Positions 22,615 to 36,116 of a DNA stretch of 64,000 bases are shown one piece after another. Within the stretch, counting starts at the first letter, position 1, and each line of letters opens with the position of its first letter. The notes beneath the pieces were generated by a model. It worked only from the letters and a program-made list of their open reading frames with translations, ran no database searches and was not told where the DNA came from. The DNA comes from Trileptium ribeirensis (taxonomy: Eukaryota > Nematoda > Enoplea > Enoplida > Thoracostomopsidae): assembly GCA_030248225.1 (NCBI GenBank), contig JASANE010017527.1, forward strand, positions 1-64,000. Reading direction: 5' to 3'. Both the position numbers and the translations under genes were made by a program.

Positions 22615-23346
22615 CAGTCCTCGCCAGAAATGAGTGCTGCCTTTCGAACGAACATCGAACAAAAATTTTAATATTTCGATCACAACTCGAACAGGTAAAC
22701 TCTATACCTCGAACAACATTCGAACGGATGTCGAACACGATGCGACCAGCTCAGCCAGTTTGAAATTGTATTGAAGTCCACACCCTTACACTTACAATAG
22801 TTTCACAGTATATCCTTGAAGTATGTTTGTGTTGATATGTACATATGTGCTCCAGATTATATATACCATATTGACTATAAATTGTTATATACATATATAT
22901 TATTGTATTATTTTTCGTGCTACAGTAACCGTAGTATTAAATATTGGATCCTGGGAACGTCAGGGTTTTAATTGTAATTTCTGTTTGCGGCTGTTATCGT
23001 GTTGTATAATTTTATATGTTATTTTTTGTTCTTAGTTTTTTAGTGTAGTGTTTTTTAATATAGTGCTTCACAATAAACAATAATCCTCGCGTACTCCAAT
23101 ATGCTGATCATTCTATGTTAGTGCTAGATAAAATATCTGCGTATATAACTGCAAAATAATAAATTCATCACACTGTTTCCATTTATATTAAAATACATAT
23201 CTCTCGAACAACTTTCGAACATTTATCGAACCAGTCTTATGACTCATTCGAACAAATGTCGAACAGAAACTGAAAAATTTCGAACAAGGCTCGAACGAAC
23301 ATCGAACACTTATCGAACGAACAACAGTCATTTCTGGCGAGGACTG
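22615..23346. mobile_element. TA-flanked transposon with 19-bp perfect inverted ends
   Basis: Ends CAGTCCTCGCCAGAAATGA in perfect inverted orientation, flanked by TA (22613-22614, 23347-23348): a Tc1/mariner-type signature. 732 bp with no transposase. Both flanks carry many TCGAAC motifs, all in the same direction, so the subterminal repeats are direct, not inverted. It starts 30 bp after the exon G donor. Its end is a variant of the family M end CAGTACTCGCCA. Confidence 0.9.
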
Positions 23347-23354
23347 TATATATT

Positions 23355-23800
23355 ATCTAAACGAAGTGAGCGGAGTTTCCACCAATTAATAGCTTTGCTA
23401 GCTGCAAAAATTTCCTTATTTTGCCATCCCTAGGGATCACAACTCATCAGCGGATGGATGGATCTTCACAATTTTTATTTGATCACAAATTCAGTCTTTT
23501 TATTGTCTTTCATTAGACGCTGAACCCGTCGACCTCATTGTTCCGGGATAAACTGGGCCTAAAGGGACCAAGGGTCACATTTTTTGAAATCTGGCCCTTC
23601 GGGTATCTATTTTCGCGACCTATATCTCGCGATATGTGTTTAGCAGCAAAATCCACTCATCGAGAGCTACCACGTTGCTGTTATGTTTTTTGTCAGGGCT
23701 GCCGTTTTCGAGCTATGAGCCAAAGTTTAAAAAATACCCCAAAAACTGAAAACTTCAAAATTTTTACAATGCAAATTTTTTGGCTGTTGGGGTAAGCTAT
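23355..23800 (+). mobile_element. Dispersed repeat family S, copy
   Basis: Begins at a GTGAGCGGAGTTTCCACC block and includes GATGGATGGATCTTCACAAT and TATCTCGCGATATGTG. Adjoins the preceding transposon. Noncoding. Confidence 0.6.
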
Positions 23801-24904
23801 GGGATTACAATGTTACATTACCCTTTAAACAAGTTTGGTTTCATCGTTTTAACATCATATTGGCTAAATTAACGGAGATGGAGCAAAATTAGATAAATTG
23901 TGGCACCAAAACTAAGCAAATTTTGCCATTTTTTCAATATAGATGCGTGTAGGTAAACATATTGCGGGTGCTAAATATATATAGTAAAAGCAATTGTATT
24001 TACATGATATGCATCAAATAAGACATGTCTTGGGGCCTTGCAACGTAAAAATACTCTTTAAATTATAATTTTACTTAAAATTTGTGATATATATTTCAAA
24101 TGTTTTAAACGTTTTGGTCATTGGAAAAAGGAATAAAAGTTTTTCGATTTATATATGACTAAAATGGCCGTTGCATTGTCATTAAAACATTGCCGATGTA
24201 TAATTGCTATAATGAGACTATGAGCGGGCCTAGGGACCTACATTTGGAACGACAAGATCGTGAATAAGTGCACAGTAGCCACATTTGCTCTGCATTGTAG
24301 TATTTAGTAGAGACGATCAAAAAATCCAGATATCCGAATATTATCCGCGACGTCGGGATATTTGGATATCCTGATATTGCATCCGGCGAGCAGTATTAAA
24401 ATCTCACTAATAGACAAGCCACAAAGCCTTTATTTGAGGAGTCTGAGAATACACCAGTGTTTACGGATATGTTTTGCTTTGAGCTTTTGAGAACAAATTT
24501 TGTGATTCGATCTACATTATGAGGTCAATTTTAGTGTATTTATTTGCCGTACACCAACGAGACGAAGGCACTTCAGGTGATCGTCTCAGCTTTACGAGAA
24601 ATCCAAAATACTTTCATTTTCAAAACTATTTTCGTTTGCTTTCTTGTCTTTTCATAGCAAACCAATTTACGCTATGTAATTATTTACTGCAGTCAAAATG
24701 TTTCACGGGCAGATTTAGACTCACTAATAAGCTGTAGTTTTAAGTTTTTGGACGATTTTTAATCTGTGTAAGCCAACCTTTCTACATTTTGCATTTTTCG
24801 GACTTACGATCTGTTGAGACTCATAAATATATAATTTTCAGTTTATTTTTGGACTACCTATATTTCTGAATCTGGCTTTTGGTATTGGAGCTTGTTGAGG
24901 TGGA

Positions 24905-25470
24905 ACTAGCTAAACGAGCGGAGCTTCCACTGACGGCGCTATTTTGGGAAATTTCTTCGCCTCTCGATTTTAATGCCTAACTCTTAACACACCTTACTAT
25001 GAGTGGATGGATTTCGACAAATTTTTTTGTTTGAAAGAAAAGTAATAACGATGTGACTTTTAGTTGGACTCTAAGAATTATGACCCCATATTCCACATTA
25101 GAATGACAAAAAATTAGAGGTTCTTCGCCAAATCTGGAAACACTTGTTACATGGTTTCGTAGCTTATTTGCCACAATGCAGGCATCTAGAAACCACTGAC
25201 AGGAATCAACTTATAGAGTTTCACCTTGTGGAGGTTTGCTGAACATCACTTTTGTAGTACCACTGCCTGGCCGCTTTAGCGTCGATGAGCTCCATTTTAA
25301 GACGTAGTTTGTTTTCATTTGCCTGGTTATGTATAGCTACATGAACATCTAGAACGGTATATAATATATTATTTTTTCAGCACGCCGAATACGATGCTTT
25401 GGTTATTTAGACAAAACAATATTTGATACCTTTTCAATGGTTTTCAAGTTGTTTAGGATCGACCAGCACA
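24905..25470 (+). mobile_element. Dispersed repeat family S, copy
   Basis: GAGCGGAGCTTCCACTGACGG start, then GAGTGGATGGATTTCGAC and further blocks seen in the copy at 44972. Right end approximate. Confidence 0.55.
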
Positions 25471-26897
25471 ATTTGTTTAACTTCAATTACCTGGTTGTTG
25501 GGTACCTTCGGAATTATGTCATTGCCTAAATTTTTTAACCATATATCATGACAATTCACGGAATAAGTAGATTATTAAAATAATAGACTGTGGAGTTGCA
25601 TATTGTCCTGAAGATTTCTACATTGAAACAGGAAACTGTTCAGATGCTGCAAACATGCACTGTTTGTCCTGCAAATTAGGCATTTACCCACGGCTATTTG
25701 GACTTTACTTGCAAGTTGGCGGTTTTTAGGCAATTCCGCCTCTCTGGCTTCCATTTGGCTCCTGCGGATCTCTAGCACCCCATATAAATTCCCAACGTGA
25801 AAATATCCCAAATTTTCAATTTTATCCTGAATAAATTAGCGTTAGCTATTATTAAAATAATGACCACCATTGATCTAAAGCTGTTCACTAATATAGGGTT
25901 AATGGTCCACTTTATATAAGCCTATACCGTAAATATCGGTGAAAAAGCATATTATTAAAGAACATTGTTTATATCTTAAATCTTTATTACAACATCAAAT
26001 AGAGCTGTAACAGTGAACGGCAAAGTCTAGTATGCTGTCTTTCATGTGTAAACGTTGTTTCATCTTTAAAAGTTCGAAATTATATTATGGTATTTTATAT
26101 CCTGATAACCTGGATATCCGGTATATCACACAGTTTACCCGAATCCGTACCCTGCCCATCACGAATATTAATTATATTTTTATCAATTTTGCTGAATAAA
26201 AATTGTTATGGCGAAAATTTTAGAATATAAATTTATCATAGTAATATTTAAGCACTTATGCGTGGTTTTATGAAAATCATGTATATACTGAATCGGGTGA
26301 AACATTCACGTTCATACGTATTTTCGTTATCGAACGTTGGTGGAGTCTCTGTGTTTTGTCTTATTGTTGGCGTTTACACATGCTGTGTGAATTTTAAGTT
26401 ATGGGATATTTAATAAAAATATAATTTTTTTTCACATCGATATATTGGCTTGCCTCTTTGAAACTGGCTTGCCCCCATGGAGTAAAAGTCTGGCCACGTA
26501 CCTGATTTACGTTAGCACCGTGTTCGTTAAAAGATGTTGAATGGGACAGCGGACTGTGTGTATAGAAGCAGATGGAAAAGTTTTTTTAATTTTAAACGGT
26601 CACTCAATTTGGACATAAAATCTTAAAATGGTAACCGCATACCTGTTGGTATGTAGCAAATCGTGTCTAAGTATATATGTAAGTTGATTTCTGGGCGGTC
26701 ATCACATTTTATATGACGAACTGAATTACTGGTAAAATAACGACTCAAGTGTACGCACCTAAAGCTTATTCACGCGTCACAAGCTGTATACTGTGAAATA
26801 ATATTGAATGGACGTTACGTATCGCAATGTAAAAGTAATCAATTACCACGGGGCTCTCCATTCGCTGAAAATATTTCTACGGGGCGTGAACCGCTTC

Positions 26898-26998
26898 TTC
26901 CCCGGTTCCGAACCAGCCCTTCTTGGTTCCGAACCAGCCCTTCTTGGTTCCGAACCGCCCCCTGCTACCGAATCGCTCCCGTTGGTTTCGAACCGGGG
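26898..26998 (+). repeat. 21-bp tandem repeat, about four units
   Basis: TTGGTTCCGAACCAGCCCTTC units; translates to repeated SWFRTSP, an artefact of the in-frame period. Confidence 0.8.
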
Positions 26999-27756
26999 GG
27001 GCGACAATTTTTGCTAGGAGGCATTGTGCCAAGAAAAAAAATTAAAAATCGCGTCAAAAACGATGCTAAAACGCTTTCGATTGAGAGAAAAGGGGTTTTG
27101 AAGCATCGCTGGCGGGAAATATTTTTGGTTTTACATTTCTAATGTATTTTACTTTAAAACAATTTCAGAACTTACTTTATTTCCATTTTGGCGTTAGCTT
27201 AAAAATGACTTTACTTGCTACAGCTACAGACGGAAATAGAAGCAATTCGTTCGCTAAAGATTTTTCGCAGATTTTGTAGGTGCAAAAAAAGGTGCAGATT
27301 TTTCGCGCATGCCGCTGTGTCGTTTCACTAAATTGTCACTGGATCGCATAAATAATAACCTGCCCTGTCCACAGTGGGGGTCAACTTTCCAAATCCCCAT
27401 GATCGTGAGATTTCCCCATGTCCGTTCCCCCCACTCAGCCGAAACCCCCATGTTCAACTAATTCCAAAATTTTTTTATATGTCTTAAAATTTATGTGTTT
27501 TGTTTGCAAATTCTTTTTTAAATATTAATTATCACTATTTATAATGCTAAAATATCGTTTTTAGCTTGAAAATACATTCAACGCATGAAAATATGGAAAT
27601 ATTTAGTATTTTTAAGCAAAATTTATCCCCCCCACTTTTATTTCCCCCGAGAATGAACATGGTACCCTTCCCGAAATTTCCCTCCACCCACTTTTCGGAC
27701 GGCTGTGGGCAGGTGAGATAACTATGGCAACAATGTTCATACTAAAAATTTGCATG

Positions 27757-30700
27757 AGAGTATGGCACTCTCGGTCATGTTCATATACAGTGCTTTGCCT
27801 CGAACGAAAGTGTTATCGTTTGAGTATGGGACTCTCGGTGGTGTTCACATACAGTACTTTGCCTCGAACGAGAGTGTTATCGTTTGAGTATGGCACTCTC
27901 GGTCATGTTCACATACAGTACTTTACTTCGAACGAGAATATTATCGTTTGAGTATGGCACTCTCGGTCATGTTCACATTCAGTACTTTGCCTCGAACGAG
28001 AGTGTTATCGTTTGAGTATGGCACTCTCGGTCATGTTCACATACAGTACTTTGCTTCGAACGAGAGTATTATCGTTTGAGTATGGTACTCTCGGTTATGT
28101 TCATATACGGTACTTTGCCTCGAACGAGAGTGTTATCGTTTCAGTATGGTACTCTCGGTCATGTTCATATACGGTACTTTGCCTCGAACAAGAGTGTTAT
28201 CGTTTAAGTATGGCACTATCGATCATGTTCATATCCGGTACTTTGCCTCGAACGAGAGTGTTATCGTTTGAGTATGGTACTCTCGGTCATGTTCATATAC
28301 GGTACTTTGCCTCGAACAAGAGTGTTATCGTTTGAGTATGGTACTCTCGGTCATGTTCATATACGGTACTTTGCCTCGAACGAGAGTGTTATCGTTTGAG
28401 TATGGCACTCTCGGTCATGTTCACATACAGTACTTTACTTCGAACGAGAATATTATCGTTTGAGTATGGCACTCTCGGTCATTTTCACATACAGTACTTT
28501 ACTTCGAACGAGAGTATTATCGTTTGAGTATGGCACTCTTGATCATGTTCACTTTGCCTCGAACGAGAGTGTTATCGTTTGAGTATGGCACTCTCGGTCA
28601 TGTTCACATACAGTACTTTGCTTCGAACGAGAGTATTATCGTTTGAGTATGGTACTCTCGGTTATGTTCATATACGGTACTTTGCCTCGAACAAGAGTGT
28701 TATCGTTTGAGTATGGCACTCTCGGTCATGTTCACATACAGTACTTTACTTCGAACGAGAATATTATCGTTTGAGTATGGCACTCTCGGTCATGTTCACA
28801 TTCAGTACTTTGCCTCGAACGAGAGTGTTATCGTTTGAGTATGGCACTCTCGGTCATGTTCACATACAGTACTTTGCTTCGAACGAGAGTGTTATCGTTT
28901 GAGTATGGTACTCTCGGTCATGTTCATATACGGTACTTTGCCTCGAACGAGAGTGTTATCGTTTCAGTATGGTACTCTCGGTCATGTTCATATACGGTAC
29001 TTTGCCTCGAACAAGAGTGTTATCGTTTGAGTATGGCACTATCGATCATGTTCATATACGGTACTTTGCCTCGAACGAGAGTGTTATCGTTTGAGTATGG
29101 TACTCTCGGTCATGTTCATATACGGTACTTTGCCTCGAACAAGAGTGTTATCGTTTGAGCATGGCACTCTCGATCATGTTCATATACAGTACTTTGCCTC
29201 GAACGAGAGTGTCATCGTTTGAGTATGGCACTCTCGGTCATGTTCATGTACAGTACTTTGCCTCGAACGAGAGTGTTATCGTTTGAGTATGGCACTCTCG
29301 GTCATGTTCACATACAGTACTTTGCCTCGAACGAGAATATTATCGTTTGAGTATGGCGCTCTCGGTCATTTTCACATACAGTACTTTGCCTCGAACGAGA
29401 GTGTTATCGTTTGAGTATGGCACTCTCGGTCATGTTCACATACAGTACTTTGCCTCGAACGAGAGTGTTATCGTTTGAGTATGGCACTCTCGGTCATGTT
29501 CACATACAGTACTTTACTTCGAACGAGAGTATTATCGTTTTAGTATGGCACTCTCGATCATGTTCATATACAGAACTTTGCCTCGAACGAGAGTGTTATC
29601 GTTTGAGTATGGTACTCTCGGTCATGTTCATATACGGTACTTTGCCTCGAACGAGAGTGTTATCGTTTCAGTATGGTACTCTCGGTGATGTTCATATACG
29701 GTACTTTGCCTCGAACAAGAGTGTTATCGTTTGAGCATGGCACTATCGATCATGTTCATATACGGTACTTTGCCTCGAACGAGAGTGTTATCGTTTGAGT
29801 ATGGTACTCTCGGTCATGTTCATATACGGTACCTTTCCTCGAAAGAGAATGTTATCGTTTGAGTGGTACTCTCGGTCATGTTCATATACGGTACTTTGCC
29901 TCGAACGAGAGTGTTATCGTTTCAGTATGGTACTCTCGGTCATGTTTATATACGGTACTTTGCCTCGAACAAGAGTGTTATCGTTTGAGTATGGCACTAT
30001 CGATCATGTTCATATACGGTACTTTGCCTCGAACGAGAGTGTTATCGTTTCAGTATGGTACACTCGGTCATGTTCATATGCGGTACCTTGCCTCGAAAGA
30101 GAGTGTTATCGTTTGAGAGGTACTCTTGGTCATGTTCATATACGGTACTTTGCCTCGAACGAGTGTGTTATCGTTTCAGTATGGTACTCTCGGTCATGTT
30201 CATATACGGTACTTTGCCTCGAACAAGAGTGTTATCGTTTGAGTATGGCACTATCTATCATGTTCATATACGGTACTTTGCCTCGAACGAGAGTGTTATC
30301 GTTTTAGTATGGTACTTTCGGTCATGTTCATATGCGGTACTTTGCCTCGAACGAGAGTGTTATCGTTTCAGTATGGTACTCTCGGTCATGTTCATATACG
30401 GTACTTTGCCTCGAACGAGAGTATTATCGTTTGAGTATGGCACTCTCGGTCATGTTCACATACAGTACTTTGCCTCGAACGAGAGTGTTATCGTTTGAGT
30501 ATGGCACTCTCGCTCATGTTCACATACAGTACTTTGCCTCGAACGAGATAGTTATCGTTTGAGTATGGCACTCTCGGTCATTTTCACATACAGTACTTTA
30601 CTTCGAACGAGAGTATTATCGTTTGAGTATGGCACTCTTGATCATGTTCACTTTGCCTCGAACGAGAGTGTTATCGTTTGAGTATGGTACTCTCGGTCAT

Positions 30701-31990
30701 GTTCATATACGGTACTTTGCCTCGAACGAGAGTGTTATCGTTTCAGTATGGTACTCTCGGTCATGTTCATATACGGTACTTTGCCTCGAACAAGAGTGTT
30801 ATCGTTTGAGTATGGCACTATCGATCATGTTCATATATACGGTACTTTGCCTCGAACGAGAGTGTTATCGTTTGAGTATGGTACACTCGGTCATGTTCAT
30901 ATGCGGTACCTTGCCTCGAAAGAGAGTGTTATCGTTTGAGAGGTACTCTTGGTCATGTTCATATACGGTACTTTGCCTCGAACGAGTGTGTTATCGTTTC
31001 AGTATGGTACTCTCGGTCATGTTCATATACGGTACTTTGCCTCGAACAAAAGTGTTATCGTTTGAGTATGGCACTATCTATCATGTTCATATACGGTACT
31101 TTGCCTCGAACGAGAGTGTTATCGTTTTAGTATGGTACTTTCGGTCATGTTCATATGCGGTACTTTGCCTCGAACGAGAGTGTTATCGTTTCAGTATGGT
31201 ACTCTCGGTCATGTTCATATACGGTACTTTGCCTCGAACAAGAGTGTTATCGTTTGAGTATGGCACTATCGATCATCTTCATATACAGTACTTTGCCTCG
31301 AACGAAAGTGTTGTCGTATGAGTACGGCACGCTCGGTCATGTTCACATACAGTACTTTGCCTCGAACGAGAGTATTATCGTTTGAGTATGACACTCTCGG
31401 TCATGTTCACATACAGTACTTTGCCTCGAACGAGAGTGTTATCGTTTGAGTATGGCACTCTCGCTCATGTTCACATACAGTACTTTGCCTCGAACGAGAT
31501 AGTTATCGTTTGAGTATGGCACTCTCGGTCATTTTCACATACAGTACTTTACTTCGAACGACAGTATTATCGTTTGAGTATGGCACTCTTGATCATGTTC
31601 ACTTTGCCTCGAACGAGAGTGTTATCGTTTGAGTATGGTACTCTCGGTCATGTTCATATACGGTACTTTGCCTCGAACGAGAGTGTTATCGTTTCAGTAT
31701 GGTACTCTCGGTCATGTTCATATACGGTACTTTGCCTCGAACAAGAGTGTTATCGTTTGAGTATGGCACTATCGATCATGTTCATATATACGGTACTTTG
31801 CCTCGAACGAGAGTGTTATCGTTTGAGTATGGCACTCTCGGTCATGTTCATATACGGTACCTTGCCTCGAAAGAGAGTTTTATCGTTTGAGTGGTACTCT
31901 CGGTCATGTTCATATACGGTACTTTGCCTCGAACGAGAGTGTTATCGTTTGAGTATGGTACTCTCGGTCATGTTAATATACGGTACTTTC
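27757..31990 (+). repeat. 64-bp minisatellite, about 66 units
   Basis: Unit blocks are GAGTATGGCACTCTCGGTCA, TGTTCACATACAGTACTTTG and CCTCGAACGAGAGTGTTATCG, then TTT. Because 64 is not a multiple of 3, each frame passes through all three phases every 192 bp; most units lack stops, giving many chance ORFs of up to 232 codons that are not genes. CGAGAGTG at the end of each unit pairs with CACTCTCG at the start of the next across 17 nt. Variants (CACATACAG versus TATACGG; CTCTCGGTC versus CTATCGATC) alternate in higher-order blocks, and a 9-bp-deleted unit recurs at 28534, 30633 and 31584. Confidence 0.97.
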
Positions 31991-33779
31991 CCCCTTCCCG
32001 AGGCGCCCACATCATGAGGCGTCGCACCACACCTCTCTCCCGCGCCGATGACGCTCGTAAAACATTGGGGAAGATTGGTAAGCATTAGGAAAATATGGTA
32101 TCCCAGAGAATTTCGAAAATTTATGCACCCCCGCCCCGTTTCCACCATTGAGCGCCGTAGCAATGCTATTTTTATAGTGGCTCGATCAATTCTGTCCGGT
32201 GTACTCGACATGAAACGGCAAACCCTCCAACTACAATTAATGTGAAGCTATGTTGTCGTGAATTTGTTACGATAACTGAATCGGATTTGTCGTCGGTTCC
32301 ATTTAGTCGAATAAGACGACATCTTTTTGCCCGTTTGCACCTCGTGCTACTCAACAGTTGAAAGTGTTGCACGCGGTTTTTGTAATATGGAAATAGTTAT
32401 CTATGATTGATAGGTACTAGGACTAGTTAACCCTTTAGACACATTTTATTATTCTTCTAAACCGCAGTTGTACATGCCGTTGCTCGCGTGGAACGCTCCA
32501 TGGGTTAAATATGTTAAACCTGGGGCAAAAAATGTCGCATTTTTGCACTTTTTGAATTTCGGTGCACATACAATTAATAAGGCTAAAACGGGTCTAGGGT
32601 TGCGAATAAATTGAAGGTAATCCATGATGTCCGTAACGTTGCCTTTGATATTGCTGACTGACTTTAGTCTCAGCAAGCTCAACTTATTATATTTGACGAC
32701 GACTCAGGATACATAAGTTGGGACACCGCAATAATTGTCATGTGACTGCAAACTCGCTCTGTTTCCCGGATCGAGTTTTCTAGCGTCAAGATATAAACTA
32801 GTGAAGCTCGCTTGCGAGCCAGAATTTGAGTGAGAACAATCCCCCGAAGTCTGTTGTAGAAAGCACACACAAACAAAGCCTACACACAGTACGCAGGTGC
32901 AGCATTATATAAACCGTGAGTGATGAGTCATAGTTACGCCCGCCTGTTTTGATAGCCAACGTATGCAGTAGACAAAACATCATACAACGAGTACAAAAAC
33001 AATGAACTAACAAATTAATAATTCAATAAAACCCTAAATTGACCGTGAAAAGAACGTTAAAGAATTCAAACCGACACTTGAGAAAAATCTCATTTTTCAT
33101 ACCAAGTATGAAGCAGAAGTGTGAAAAATATTTGCCACGCAATATTTTTGACACTCGCAATTTAGCTTGTTGTCCCAGAAAACCCCATATCCGGAACTAA
33201 AACCAGCAACAAGCACACATTTAGGTGCATTTCCCATGACTTTTCACCAAATATGAAATTTGGGGCCACCTATAAGCTTATAGACTTCAGATTTGGAAGT
33301 AGTTGAAAAACTTGTTATATATCATTGGAAAGCCCTGGTAAAGCTACATGGAATAGGCCTATTAGTTTGCGGATACCTCGTTTACTTATTGAGAAAAGTC
33401 GCAAAAACTGGAGGGGTGCCCGAAAAATGGGCCAAAATGACGTCATTTTGCCCCATAACTTTTCCCACGGAAAAAAAATTCAAAAATCGGGCTCCGTCAC
33501 TACACCTAAATCGACCATTGCGGTTCGAATGAGCTATCTTGCATCAAAATCCGCACAACCCTTATCGAGATCCAGGTGCGACTTACACACAGACACACAC
33601 AGAAAGGACCTCCTCAACCACCCCTCCAGAGCCAAAATTAAAAATTCTCGTTCCACTCGCTCGCGAGTGGTATGAGCTCGCTTCGCTCTCTCATTGTACT
33701 CGAATTCAAAAAGCAACATTATTGCAAAATTGGGCTTTAGAACTATACGTTTTATATAACTAAACGTTTTATGTTTCAG
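31991..33779. other. Intron G-H, right part
   Basis: No gene recognised. 33290-33680 has a repeat-like texture (GGAAAGCCCTGGTAAAGC, ACACAGACACACAC) resembling the 39780-39960 region; not resolved further. Confidence 0.5.
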
Positions 33780-33903
33780 CATTCCGTCGGGGATTAATTG
33801 CGAGCGGTTTAACCGGTGGAAGTTTGATTGCTGAAGTTCTGCTTCTCAACGCTGATATTCTTGGCATCGCCGCGCCTCTAATGGATTTCCCCGAAGTCCC
33901 GAT
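33780..33903 (+). CDS. Diacylglycerol kinase, exon H (start of accessory region)
   Basis: Acceptor ATGTTTCAG, donor GTAAGT; two bases, 40 codons, two bases. It encodes FRRGLIASGLTGGSLIAEVL, then LLNADILGIAAPLMD, aligning with the segment just before the accessory domain in fly DGK eta and vertebrate DGK delta (SGS...LLxNAD). Phase joins exons G and I exactly. Confidence 0.95.
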
Positions 33904-35921
33904 GTAAGTTCCACTGGTTTTCTTTCGAAATTTATCACAAAAATCAACACATTTGCTAGAGGATTTTTTTTGTTAAATATTGTTGGAATTGAGTAAAGCA
34001 ATAAGCAATGAATCATCCTGGTGAGTATCTTGTGTAGAATCCAAGTCGGACTCAATCATGTTCTCAACTCTATTATATTTTTTTATTTTTAGAGATTGAT
34101 TATTGATTTATATACGAGAACAGACTAAGAATGGACTAACAATGCGTTGTAAATATAGAAACCGCAGTTTGTTGAAATTTGTTTGTGAACAATTAATATT
34201 AACTGTGGTCTAAATCAAGTTTTTTGGGTCCACAGGTGGGTATGGACTAAAATACTTTTACATGGACCCAAAAAATTTTTGGTGGACCCACACTGGACCC
34301 AGGGCAGTTTCGGATTCGGAGACATTGGGTTTGCTAATAAATTTTGTTAGGTTTGCGTATGCTTTAGATCAAACGGCATAAGAAATCTCTTCATAACATA
34401 ACGATCAACGTACGTTATAAGCAGACTAATACAGTCTAAAAGATAATTATACAAAATATAGTTAGTGTGCTGACACCACACAAACCACAGATGCTGTGCA
34501 CCTGACACAGGCGTACATGAAATTTGGTGCAATCTTTTGCAGCTGTAGGTGGCGTAAATTTTGTATGGCTATGTAATTACGTTTCTTTATTGCGTAAAAA
34601 TTCCTGAAATTTTCGAGCCAAAAATTGTAAATCTGGACCTAGCGTTAAAGGTCTCGACCCAAAAGAAATTTGCTGGACCCAGGGTCCGTTTTGAAAAAAA
34701 ATACAGTGGAAATCAAAAAATTTCGCGGCCCCAGGGGTCAAAGGTTACAGCCAAATAATGACAATAGCAGCACAGTATTTGCAGCAATATTAAGTATGGA
34801 TTGCTCTCTAGGATGGATCAAACACATTTATATAGCTACAGCTGTTGCGGAGATGTTACCATTTTAGTGTGTCTTGGGTCCCTTGGGCCCATTGAAAAAT
34901 CCTTTTTGATCCAACCCTGCAGCAAAGTAATGACAAGAACAACACACTATTTGTAACTATATAGAGGATGAATTGCTCTACAGATTAGTCTAAACACACC
35001 TATATGGATGTAGCGGTTGTAGAGATGTTACCATATTCGTATATTTTGGGTCCTATGGGCCCATTGAAAAACCCTGTTTGGCTCAACCCTGCAGAAAAAT
35101 AATGACAACAACAGTATATTGAGGGTGAATTGCTCTACAGAATAAGACCAAACACACCAATATAGTTCGAGCGTTTGAGGAGATATTACCAAATTGTGTA
35201 TTTTTGGTTTTAATGGGCCCGTTTTAGAACCCGTTTTTACTCAAATACTGCATTTTAAGGAAACCGCGTAGCAAAGCACTATATACTGTTTTATAGAGAC
35301 TTATTTTCTCTACAGAATTTGTCCAATTTGAATATGATCTCTACACCGCTTGTCGAGCTACAGTAAGTAACGTGATTTTTGGGCTCCTTCAAGACCCGAC
35401 AAGAGCCCATTTGGACCGTTTTTTCGGCGCGAAGATGTTGGAACCTGGCTTCGCCCCTAACTAAAGAGCACAAATTGAGATTTCAAGCTTTCAAATGAGC
35501 TACCGCTTGAGTTAATCCAGCCAGCCGAAGTTGAGTTATGCGTGTCACTTCCAAAAAAAATCCAGAAACGGACACCGTCGAAGTTTACCACCCTGGCCAG
35601 CGAAAATTCTTCGCTTTGCTCATTTCATTCAGAACTCAATTATTGCTTCCCACGAATTGCAACAAATTGTTGTAGCCAGTTCAAAACATTTGTCGTCCTG
35701 GGAATTTTTCTCAAACAAGCTTTCTGGCTGGTTAATATATTTGCACGCTTTTTATTAGTTCTTGGTCTAATAATAACGAACAACGATTCTGACATTTTCA
35801 GTTTTGGCCATCAATGCAGACAAAGGGCGTTTTAGACACTTAGTATGTCCGCCGTCTACCAAATTGTTGCAGTATTCATATACTACGCTCATCCCATGTT
35901 TACTATATCAATAAAAATGTA
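33904..35921. other. Intron H-I, left part
   Basis: AT-rich; includes three degenerate 172-bp tandem units at 34757-35260. No gene. Confidence 0.6.
34757..35260 (+). repeat. Three diverged 172-bp tandem units
   Basis: AATGACAA starts occur at 34757, 34929 and 35101, each followed by GAATTGCTCT, CAAACACA, GAGATGTTACCA and GGGCCCATTGAAAAA-like blocks. A fainter fourth unit may follow. Confidence 0.8.
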
Positions 35922-36110
35922 CAGTACTCGCCAAAAGCGACTGTTCGCTAACTTGACACTCCGCTCGTAACTCGTTTGACCAGAAGCAGTTTGTTCCAAT
36001 ATAGAATTACATTAAAAAATATTTAGGTGCTTTCGAAATTTCGAGCGAACCATTAGCATGCGCCTCACCCGCGCGAAACTGCGACAGTTGTAATTTTCTG
36101 GCAAATACTG
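35922..36110. mobile_element. Miniature transposon, family M
   Basis: Ends CAGTACTCGCCA and TGGCAAATACTG, then inner GCGACTGT / TGCGACAGTTG. Preceded by TA (following bases TT). 189 bp, noncoding. Directly abuts the 324-bp array. Confidence 0.8.
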
Positions 36111-36116
36111 TTGTAG

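Larger units (their letters stand above)
23801..27756. other. Intron G-H, left part
   Basis: No gene seen. Contains a family S copy from 24908 (GAGCGGAGCTTCCACTGACGGC), a small 21-bp tandem repeat at 26898-26998 (TTGGTTCCGAACCAGCCC units) and AT-rich remainder. Confidence 0.6.

Noticed and set aside
27757..31990. Regularly spaced repeats resembling a CRISPR array
   Set aside because: Spacers are part of the repeated unit, the units vary throughout, and the sequence is eukaryotic intron.
27724..32017. Many ORFs of 60-232 codons with repeated FEYGTLGHVHIRYF-like peptides
   Set aside because: They are the three frames of the 64-bp minisatellite; frame cycles every 192 bp and variants do not protect codons.
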